The position numbers and the translations under genes were made by a program. From the NCBI GenBank assembly GCA_003694825.1, contig RFJS01000399.1, forward strand, positions 1 through 10,602: a stretch of DNA of 10,602 nucleotides. Reading direction: 5' to 3'. Shown in pieces: positions 5,583 to 10,602 of this stretch. Origin of the DNA: Verrucomicrobiota bacterium. GTDB lineage: Bacteria > Verrucomicrobiota > Verrucomicrobiia > Opitutales > Opitutaceae. Each line of letters starts with the position of its first letter. Position 1 is the first letter of the stretch. The notes beneath the pieces are model-generated. The model did not search any database. It saw nothing but the letters and a program-made list of their open reading frames with translations, and had not been told where the DNA came from.

Positions 5583-5798
5583 ATGAACCCCGAACTCAAG
5601 TCGCAGATCCTCGGCCTCATCCGCCACATCCTCACCACCGCCGGCGGCGGCCTCGCCGCCCAGGGCCTCGCCAGCGCCGACGAAATCAACACCGCCGCCG
5701 GCGCCATCGTCACGCTCGTCGGCGTCATCTGGTCCATCCTCGAAAAGCGCGCCCGGCGCCAGCGCGCCGGCGCCCCCGCCGCCTCACCCTCGCCATGA
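5583..5798 (+). CDS. Holin-like small membrane protein (Pam3_gp28 type)
   Basis: The protein has 71 residues. It begins MNPELKSQILGLIRHILTTA with a Gly-rich turn (GGGLAAQGLAS), then a hydrophobic segment at about 37-56 (AAGAIVTLVGVIWSILEKRA) and a basic tail (RARRQR). This order (polar start, first amphipathic helix, GG turn, transmembrane segment containing W-S, positive tail) is that of putative holins of the Pam3_gp28 group. Holins form membrane lesions that release an endolysin or collapse the membrane potential. It lies three bases after the previous stop and overlaps the lipoprotein gene by four bases (ATGA). No endolysin is found nearby. Confidence 0.6.
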   Translation: MNPELKSQILGLIRHILTTAGGGLAAQGLASADEINTAAGAIVTLVGVIWSILEKRARRQRAGAPAASPSP

Positions 5799-6148
5799 AA
5801 CGGCTCCGCCTTGCCCTCCTGTGCGCGGCATGCCTGCCGCCGGCCGCGTCCTTCACCGCCTGCACCACCGCGCCGACCGAGCGCGTGGTCGCCTACCGAT
5901 CGCTCGCCTCCGTCGCCTACTCGGTCGATGCGGCCATGAAAGTCTATGCCCGGGCCGTCGTGGCCGGGGAGGTGGATGAGGCCTCGCAACAGCGCGTCCG
6001 CGCCCTGCATGAGCGGTATCGCAACGCCCTCGAGGCCGCTGTCCGCCTCGCGTCCCTGGACGACTCCGCGCTCGCGCCGCAGGAACTCGCCTCCCTCGCC
6101 GCCGAACTGACCACGCTGATCGCCGCACTCACCACCCACCCGCTATGA
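5795..6148 (+). CDS. Putative phage lipoprotein (117 aa)
   Basis: ATG 5795 overlaps the holin-like stop. A signal sequence, MKRLRLALLCAACLPPAASF, leads to a weak lipobox FTAC with Cys23; Phe at -3 is unusual. The mature protein is almost all helix: VAYRSLASVAYSVDAAMKVY, then AGEVDEASQQRVRALHERYR, then ALEAAVRLA. This pattern (a repeated Thr/Ser-Val-Asp-x-Ala-x-x-x-Tyr helix and a VRxxxxxY helix) is common in small proteins next to holin-like genes of such prophages. It may be the outer-membrane part of a lysis or exclusion complex, but no experiment is known to me. Other frames over this stretch are Arg/Pro-rich and are shadows. Confidence 0.6.
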   Translation: MKRLRLALLCAACLPPAASFTACTTAPTERVVAYRSLASVAYSVDAAMKVYARAVVAGEVDEASQQRVRALHERYRNALEAAVRLASLDDSALAPQELASLAAELTTLIAALTTHPL

Positions 6149-6339
6149 ATTGGGAAACACTCGCCCCCATCATCGCCCGCGAGGGCCTCCTCGTCGCCAT
6201 GCGCCTGTGGCAGCTGCACCAATCCGGCGCCGCCGTCTCCCAGCAGCAGTGGGATGAGCTCCTGCGGCTCGCCCGCAAAACCTACGCCGACTACCTCGCC
6301 GAAGCCGCCGCCGACCACGGCGGCACCCCCCGGGCCTGA
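6145..6339 (+). CDS. Small protein of unknown function (64 aa), end of lysis block
   Basis: It starts with ATG at 6145 within the lipoprotein gene's stop (ATGA), which supports coupled translation. The sequence is helical and soluble: MNWETLAPIIAREGLLVAMR, then LWQLHQSGAAVSQQQWDELL and RLARKTYADYLAEAAADHGG. A Trp-x-Gln-Leu helix and a C-terminal Tyr-Ala-Asp-Tyr helix are the only features. I recognise no family. It is the last gene before a possible terminator. Confidence 0.55.
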   Translation: MNWETLAPIIAREGLLVAMRLWQLHQSGAAVSQQQWDELLRLARKTYADYLAEAAADHGGTPRA

Positions 6340-6379
6340 ACACCTTGCCATGCCGGATTCCCCGCCAGGAGCCGTCGGG

Positions 6380-6420
6380 CCGCCCAACGATTACGCCGGC
6401 TGCAGTTCGGGCGGGTTTTT
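6380..6420 (+). terminator. Possible intrinsic terminator after the lysis block
   Basis: CCGCCC (6380-6385) pairs with GGGCGG (6409-6414), extended by AAC (6386-6388) with GTT (6405-6407) across one bulged base, and is followed by G and TTTTT (6416-6420). The loop holds GCCGGC and could fold further. It lies 40 bp after the 64-residue gene. The remaining non-coding stretch to 6535 shows nothing I can name; a 16-codon frame from ATG 6489 ending at 6539 has no supporting features. The T-run is short, so read-through into the packaging genes is likely. Confidence 0.45.
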
Positions 6421-6535
6421 CTCGGTGTCGCCCGGGCATCGGTAACGGCTGTCCACCGGGCCAACCGCCTCATCATCCCTCCCGCACCATGTCCTCGCAA
6501 GCCCTGCCCACGCATCCTACCCGTGCCGCCGGCGC

Positions 6536-7189
6536 ATGAGCCCCGCCCGCAAAGGCAAAATCGCCCGGCTCCCGGCACCCATCCGCGAAGAAGTCAACCG
6601 CCGGCTCCTCGATGGCCAGCCCGCCAGCCAAATCCTGCCCTGGCTCAACAGCCAGGCGGCGGTCTTGCGCGTGCTCGAAGCGTTTTTCGCCGGCGAACCC
6701 ATCACCCCGCAAAACCTCTCCGAGTGGCGCCAGGGCGGCTACCGCGATTGGCTCGCCCGGCGCGAGCGCCTCACCCACCTCAAAGAACTCGCCGGCTACG
6801 CCGCCCAGCTCGGCGCCGCCGCCGGCGGCAGCCTCACCGACGGCTCCGCCGCCATCATCGGCGGCAAAATCCTCGAAGCGCTCGAAAACGCCACCGCCGA
6901 AGACATCACCGGCCTCACCAAAGCCCTCGTCGCCCTGCGCGCCTCCGACCTCGAGGCCCGCCGCGCCGACCAGCGCGACCGCCTCCTCGCCCAGCGCGAG
7001 CGCGCCGTCGCCCTCGCCGAGCAGCAGTTCCAGGTGAAAACCTGCGAAGCCTTCCTGCAATGGTTCGAAAACAAACGCGCCCGCGAAATCGCCGAGAGCC
7101 AAAGCGCCTCCGAGGTAAAAATCGACGAGCTGCGCCGCCTCATGTTTGGCGACCGCGACGAGTTCACCCCCACCGCCCTGAACGAGTAA
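6536..7189 (+). CDS. DUF3486-family protein, Mu gp27-like terminase small subunit
   Basis: The protein has 217 residues. The N-terminal part carries the family signature: RKGKIARLPAPIREEVNRRL (5-24), LDGQPASQILPWLN (25-38), EAFFAGEPITPQNLSEWRQG (48-67) and GYRDWL (68-73). The rest is long charged helices, including LVALRASDLEARRADQRDRL (133-152 region), fitting an oligomerising, DNA-recognising small terminase. Mu gp27 lies directly before the gp28 large terminase, and the same order holds here with a 4-bp gap. It would recognise phage ends or host-flanking DNA and recruit the large subunit for headful packaging. The start, GCGCATGAGC, has no Shine-Dalgarno sequence. Confidence 0.75.
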   Translation: MSPARKGKIARLPAPIREEVNRRLLDGQPASQILPWLNSQAAVLRVLEAFFAGEPITPQNLSEWRQGGYRDWLARRERLTHLKELAGYAAQLGAAAGGSLTDGSAAIIGGKILEALENATAEDITGLTKALVALRASDLEARRADQRDRLLAQRERAVALAEQQFQVKTCEAFLQWFENKRAREIAESQSASEVKIDELRRLMFGDRDEFTPTALNE

Positions 7190-7193
7190 CACC

Positions 7194-8102
7194 ATGGCAA
7201 AGCCAGGCACCGTCTTGATCCCCGGCCGCGCCTACCAGGATGAAGCCTTCCGCGTCGGCCTGCGCCGCCTCTTCCTGCTCTGGAGCCGCCAGCGCGGCAA
7301 AAGCTACGAACTCTCCCGCCAGAGCTTCAACCGCATGATGAAGTTCCCCGGGCGCCTCGTCACCTTCATCTCCGCCTCCATGACCCTCGGCACCGAACTG
7401 CTCCGCAAAGAGGCCGAGCAATGGCAGGCCATGCTCGAGAAAATGCGCTCCGCCGCCGGCCGGCACGGCCTCAGGCTCACCAGCTCCGGCGACGGCCTCG
7501 ACTTCGACGCCGTCTGCGACCTCTTCGAGCACTCGAAGTTCGAAACCCGCCTCTGGCACTCCCGCTCCGTGTGCTCGCGCACCCGCGTCATCGCCCCCAA
7601 CCCCGACACCGCCGTCGGCTGGACCTCCGACATCTTCGGCGACGAAGTCGGCCGCTGGCCCAACGCCCAGGATGTCTTCGAGGCCATCGAACCCTTCATG
7701 GCTTCGCATCCCGAGCTCATCATGCGCCTCGCCACCACGCCGCCGCCCGATGATCGGCATTTCACCTTCGAGGCCTTCGCTCCGCCGCCCGGACTCGAGT
7801 TCCCCGTCAACGCCAGGGGAAATTTCTATCGCAGCCCGTCCGGCATCATGGTCCACCGCGTCGATGTCTGGGACGGCTGCGCCGCCGGCGTCCCCCTCTA
7901 TCACCCCGACACCGGAGAGCCCATCCCCCCTGAGCAACACCGCGCCCTGGCCTTCGACAAGCAGGCCTGGGACCGCAACTATGGCCTCGCCTTCCTCGCC
8001 GGCGGCACCGCCGCCATCTCCATGGCCAGCATCACCCGCGCCATGGAGCAGGGCAGGGACAACTGTATCGGCATCAACGTGACGGAGACAATCGCGCCAT
8101 GA
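7194..8102 (+). CDS. Mu gp28-like terminase large subunit, ATPase part
   Basis: The ATPase motor that pumps DNA into the prohead. Residues 31-37, SRQRGKS, are a Walker A variant typical of phage terminases; IFGDEVGRW (147-155, D150-E151) is Walker B with the catalytic Glu; RLATTPPPD (178-186) is the coupling motif III. The protein ends at residue 302 with GINVTETIAP and a TGA, whereas Mu gp28 is a single chain of about 550 residues that continues into a nuclease domain. The stop overlaps an ATG (ATGA at 8099-8102) opening another frame whose first residues, MKSVPLHEVLPPQWTAVFSP, read like the continuation of a terminase. The nuclease domain resumes in a third frame at 8137. It is therefore either a naturally split enzyme or one broken by small frameshifts. 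Confidence 0.75.
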   Translation: MAKPGTVLIPGRAYQDEAFRVGLRRLFLLWSRQRGKSYELSRQSFNRMMKFPGRLVTFISASMTLGTELLRKEAEQWQAMLEKMRSAAGRHGLRLTSSGDGLDFDAVCDLFEHSKFETRLWHSRSVCSRTRVIAPNPDTAVGWTSDIFGDEVGRWPNAQDVFEAIEPFMASHPELIMRLATTPPPDDRHFTFEAFAPPPGLEFPVNARGNFYRSPSGIMVHRVDVWDGCAAGVPLYHPDTGEPIPPEQHRALAFDKQAWDRNYGLAFLAGGTAAISMASITRAMEQGRDNCIGINVTETIAP

Positions 8103-8209
8103 AAAGCGTGCCGCTGCACGAAGTGCTCCCGCCACAGTGGACGGCAGTATTCTCGCCCGCCCACCCGCGCATCGCCTGGGCATCGACCTCGGCACCACCG
8201 AAAAAAAAC
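8099..8209 (+). other. Terminase frame junction with A8 tract and A-AAA-AAC heptamer
   Basis: From ATG 8099 a frame reads MKSVPLHEVLPPQWTAVFSP and then turns into Ser/Pro-rich shadow. The part up to VFSP resembles the linker that precedes the nuclease Asp in gp28-type terminases, and the nuclease frame takes over at about 8160-8175. At 8201-8208 a run of eight A followed by C forms the -1 slippery heptamer A-AAA-AAC, in register for the 8099 frame; slipping there enters the nuclease frame, but only after D17. Two apparent -1 steps (at 8102 and about 8165) best fit single-base losses or a real gene split. Confidence 0.45.
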
Positions 8210-8814
8210 GCTCCAACCCCACCGCGCTCTCCGTCCTCCAACAGGTCGGCCTGTCCTACTATGCCCGCCTCGTCCTCCGTTGGAAAACACAGGATCCCAA
8301 CGTCACCCGCGCGGTCCTGCGGCATGTCATCACGCACCTGCCTCACGGCCTGCGGGCCCGGCGCCTCTGCGTCGACGCCACCAACGAGCGCTTCTTCGCC
8401 ACCGACCTTCGCCGGGAGTTCGCCGGCACCGTCCCCGTCGAGCTGGTCATCGCCTCCGAGAAAACCACCTACGCAGGCGAGCAAATGACCATGAAACAAT
8501 ACCTCGGCAACCTCCTCATCAACACCATCGACGATGGCTACCTCGCCCTGCCGGCCGAGGCCTGGCTGCGCCGGGATCTGCGCCAGACCGTCCGGGTGCG
8601 CGGCACATTCGAGGCCGACGTGGACGCGGATGGCGCCCACGCCGACGCCACACGCTCCCTCGAACTCGCCCTGCACGCCCTCGTCACCCGAGCCGGGCCG
8701 GCCGAGGCCGCCGCCGCCGCCGTCTCGTCCCTGGGAAATCCACCGCCGAGAGCCCGGACAATCAGAAACCCACTCGCGCGCCAGCGCGCCCGCCGCCGCT
8801 ACACACTCGTCTGA
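8137..8814 (+). CDS. Terminase large subunit, RNase H-like nuclease part
   Basis: The headful nuclease cuts concatemeric or host-linked DNA. The fold is of the RNase H/RuvC type: RLGIDLGTTEKKRSNPTALS (13-32) supplies the first Asp (D17), LCVDATNERFFATDLRREF (77-95) the second (D80), and VDADGAHADATRSLELALHA (162-181) the third (D170). GNLLINTIDDGYLALP lies between, as in gp28-type terminases. The first start is GTG 8137; the C-terminal 40 residues are Arg/Pro-rich and poorly conserved in character. Upstream the reading passes through another frame that encodes LHEVLPPQWTAVFSP, so the original start was probably within one continuous terminase. No Shine-Dalgarno sequence precedes it. Confidence 0.65.
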   Translation: MDGSILARPPAHRLGIDLGTTEKKRSNPTALSVLQQVGLSYYARLVLRWKTQDPNVTRAVLRHVITHLPHGLRARRLCVDATNERFFATDLRREFAGTVPVELVIASEKTTYAGEQMTMKQYLGNLLINTIDDGYLALPAEAWLRRDLRQTVRVRGTFEADVDADGAHADATRSLELALHALVTRAGPAEAAAAAVSSLGNPPPRARTIRNPLARQRARRRYTLV

Positions 8815-8829
8815 AAACCACCTGACACC

Positions 8830-10338
8830 ATGCCCGCCTTTCCCCTCTCACTCAAACGAGCCCTCAAACAAATCATCCCCACCCGGCGCGTGACGCTCTT
8901 CGACGTGCGCGCCCTTCCCGTGGGCCTCGCCCGCACCCTCGACGTCGACCGCGTCGCCCACATCCTCGAAGCCGCCGAAGCCGGCCGCCTCGAAGAACTC
9001 TTTCGCCTCTATCGCGACATCATCGCCACCAGCGCCCACCTCCAGGGCCGCTTCGCCGACCGCAAACGCGCCGTCATCGGCGACACCCTCGACATCCAGC
9101 CCTTCGACAAAAAAGCCGCCGCCGACCGCCTCGCCGCCGACGCCATCCAACAAATGATCGAAGAGGCGCCGGCCTGGGAAGACGCCATCAACCACCTGCT
9201 CGAATCCACCCTCTACCCCGTCGCCGTCGTCGAAAAAGTCTTCCGCCCCATCCGCCGCCGCTACCGCCTCGCCGAACTCGTCATCGTCCCCCACGACCTG
9301 CTCGACTTCTCCGAAGGCGCCCTGCGCATCAAAGACACCGACCCCGCCGGCCGCCCCCTCGGCACCTCCCATCCAGCCGATCCAGCCCGCTACATCATCG
9401 CGCGGATCCACACCCTCTCGCTCCCCGACCAGTGGGGCGGCCCCCTGCGCTCCCTCGTCTTCTGGTGGTTGCTCGCCACCATGGATCGCGAATGGTGGGC
9501 CCGCTTCCTCGACAAATACGGCGCCCCCTTCATGGTCGGCCGCTACGACCAGGCCGACGACGCCTCCCGCTCCATCCTCGAACGCGCCTTCTCCCTCGCC
9601 ACCCGTCTCGGCGGCCTCGTCGTCTCCCGCGACACCGAAGTCGAAATCCGCCAGGCCTCCTCCAGCGACTCCGCCGCTGCCTTCGAAGCGTTCCACCGCA
9701 TCTGCAACGCCGAGATCTCCAAACTCATCCTCGGCCAAACCCTCTCCGCCGACGCCGCCGCCACCGGCCTCGGCTCCGGCGTCGCCAAATCACAGGCCGC
9801 CGTCCGCGACGACATCCGCCAGGCCGACGGCCGCCGCCTCGCCAACATCCTGCGCCGCCAACTCTTCACCCAATACCTCCACATCAACGGCATCCCCGGC
9901 CGCGCCCCCATCCCCGTCTGGGGGTCCGTCTCCACCGAAGAAACCACTGCCACCGGCGCTCTCCTTCAATCCCTCGCCCTCGGCGGCCTGCGCGTCTCCG
10001 ACGACGGCCTCGACATCCTCTCCGAACGCCTCGGCCTCCCGATCGAACGCTCGCAGCCGCCACAGACACCACTGGCAGCCTTGAACGCCCTCGCCGCTGA
10101 CGGCCGCGCGGCGAGCGACTCGCAAATCCTCCGCGCCGCCTCCGCCGACCTGGCGCGAACCCTCGGCCAGGACTTCGCTCCCATCGCCGAACTCATCCTC
10201 CGAAGCCGATCGCCCGCCGACGCCATGGCCCGGGTCGAAGCCTTCTGTGCCCGTTTTGATGCCCACCGCTCGGCGCGGATAGTCGAGGAAACGCTGCTGG
10301 CCTTCGCCGCAAACGGAGCCACCTCACCAGCGCGCTGA
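8830..10338 (+). CDS. DUF935 portal protein, Mu gp29-like
   Basis: The portal ring at one capsid vertex through which DNA is pumped. The protein has 502 residues, near the usual length of the family. Diagnostic pieces are present in order: LYRDIIATSAHLQGRFADRK (60-79), YPVAVVEKVFRP (129-140), FLDKYGAPFMVGRYDQ (226-241), a beta segment LGGLVVSRDTEVEI (260-273) and the strongest signature, FHRICNAEISKLILGQTLSA (288-307), followed by GLGSGVAKSQAAVRDDI (313-329). The C-terminal third is helical. It begins 16 bp after the nuclease stop at CACCATG, without a Shine-Dalgarno sequence, in the Mu order gp27-gp28-gp29. The frame is intact, unlike the terminase. Mu gp30 would be expected next but is not seen in the remaining 264 bp. 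Confidence 0.85.
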   Translation: MPAFPLSLKRALKQIIPTRRVTLFDVRALPVGLARTLDVDRVAHILEAAEAGRLEELFRLYRDIIATSAHLQGRFADRKRAVIGDTLDIQPFDKKAAADRLAADAIQQMIEEAPAWEDAINHLLESTLYPVAVVEKVFRPIRRRYRLAELVIVPHDLLDFSEGALRIKDTDPAGRPLGTSHPADPARYIIARIHTLSLPDQWGGPLRSLVFWWLLATMDREWWARFLDKYGAPFMVGRYDQADDASRSILERAFSLATRLGGLVVSRDTEVEIRQASSSDSAAAFEAFHRICNAEISKLILGQTLSADAAATGLGSGVAKSQAAVRDDIRQADGRRLANILRRQLFTQYLHINGIPGRAPIPVWGSVSTEETTATGALLQSLALGGLRVSDDGLDILSERLGLPIERSQPPQTPLAALNALAADGRAASDSQILRAASADLARTLGQDFAPIAELILRSRSPADAMARVEAFCARFDAHRSARIVEETLLAFAANGATSPAR

Positions 10339-10354
10339 CTCAATCTTCAGACCC

Positions 10355-10408
10355 GTTTCAACCTTTTCGCATAAGACCTCGAAATCCGTACGTCGAAAAG
10401 ATTGAAAC
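10355..10408. repeat. Long inverted repeat after the portal gene
   Basis: GTTTCAACCTTTTCG (10355-10369) and CGAAAAGATTGAAAC (10394-10408) pair at 14 of 15 positions around a 24-nt loop, 17 bp after the portal stop. CAATCTT at 10341-10347 gives a further partner for AAGATTG (10398-10404), so two foldings compete. The stretch is clearly AT-richer than the flanking genes. No T-run follows, so simple intrinsic termination is not evident. It could be a protein-binding site, an RNA hairpin that sets the portal transcript end, or the mark of an insertion. Confidence 0.5.
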
Positions 10409-10518
10409 ACGTGCATCCCTCACCGCGCAACTCCCTGAATATCAGAGGGAATCGCACCACCTCGCACCAAATCGCCCAAACTCAAACATTTCCGCGGGTC
10501 TCACTGTCGGCCAGGCGC

Positions 10519-10565
10519 GACCATCCTTGACGGCGTCTCGAAGGAACACCGCCGGAGGCATGGTC
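10519..10565. repeat. Imperfect inverted repeat near the right edge
   Basis: GACCAT (10519-10524) pairs with ATGGTC (10560-10565), and CGGCG (10531-10535) with CGCCG (10550-10554), with an internal CCT/AGG region and a 14-nt loop. Together they can form a long interrupted hairpin. An ATG lies in the right arm at 10560 after GGAGG, but only one base separates them, and just 14 codons are visible. On the minus strand 40 codons run from the window edge to a stop at 10482-10484 without a recognisable domain. I do not call either as a gene. Confidence 0.35.
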
Positions 10566-10602
10566 CGGCGTATTCATTTCTCGACACAAGGCGTGCTCAC
10601 GG

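Noticed and set aside
4862..6148. Spanin pair made of the coiled-coil membrane protein and the lipoprotein
   Set aside because: The positive RFRRK cluster after the membrane segment predicts a cytoplasmic coiled coil, opposite to an inner-membrane spanin, and the two genes are not adjacent or nested.
6379..6413. Integron attC site, because GCCCAAC and GTTCGGGC resemble RYYYAAC and GTTRRRY
   Set aside because: It is too short, the right core has an extra base, and no integrase or cassette gene is near; a terminator hairpin explains it better.
8848..9738. 296-codon minus-strand frame inside the portal gene
   Set aside because: Gly/Asp/Glu/Val-rich antisense of a confidently recognised DUF935 portal.
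10355..10408. CRISPR-like repeat, because GTTTCAATC starts many type I repeats
   Set aside because: There is only one inverted pair, with no spaced direct copies and no cas genes.

Overview
The window is the core of a Mu-like (transposable) prophage in a GC-rich host. The terminase small subunit, the terminase nuclease domain and the small lysis-region proteins resemble those of Mu-like prophages I associate with Verrucomicrobiota, especially Opitutaceae. That host assignment rests on protein style, very high GC with strong third-position G/C, and start codons that mostly lack a Shine-Dalgarno sequence; no marker gene is present to prove it.

Layout. (1) Positions 1-2528, minus strand: a tightly coupled early operon read leftwards. 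It encodes a small Ner-like helix-turn-helix protein, an unknown 89-residue protein, a ParB-like nuclease-fold protein and a DDE-type (Mu/rve) transposase that runs off the left edge. All three junctions are 4-base or 1-base stop/start overlaps. (2) 2529-3126: a short divergent control region with repeated GTCAAC half-sites, then a rightward XRE-type regulator that is the probable lysogeny repressor. A second copy of the operator-like palindrome lies inside its coding region. (3) 3011-3952: an accessory patch with a possible small minus-strand gene overlapping the repressor 3' end, and a rightward gene for a secreted protein of unknown function. (4) 3953-4197: a likely regulatory region with a perfect 8-bp dyad, a sigma70-like promoter and a roughly 145-nt structured leader. 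(5) 4198-6339: small membrane and lysis-region genes: a DUF2335-type membrane protein, a membrane-anchored coiled-coil protein, a small winged-helix-like phage protein, a holin-like protein, a putative lipoprotein and a 64-residue protein, ending near a possible intrinsic terminator. (6) 6536-10338: DNA packaging genes in Mu order: DUF3486/gp27-type small terminase, gp28-type large terminase and a DUF935/gp29-type portal. (7) 10339-10602: no convincing gene, but two imperfect inverted repeats where a gp30-type head gene would be expected.

How it fits together. The two HTH proteins at 2310-3126 form a divergent switch like Mu c/ner, controlling replicative transposition to the left. The rightward block is the late programme (lysis, then packaging). 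The most unusual points are the large terminase, whose ATPase and nuclease parts are in different frames with a short stretch of apparent terminase sequence in a third frame between them; the transposase, which appears to have a D-E-E rather than D-D-E triad; the ParB-like gene inside the transposition operon; and the structured non-coding regions at 3990-4197 and 10355-10565. No wholly new system is evident. The best candidates for unexplained biology are the secreted protein at 3452-3952 and the small antisense gene beside it.
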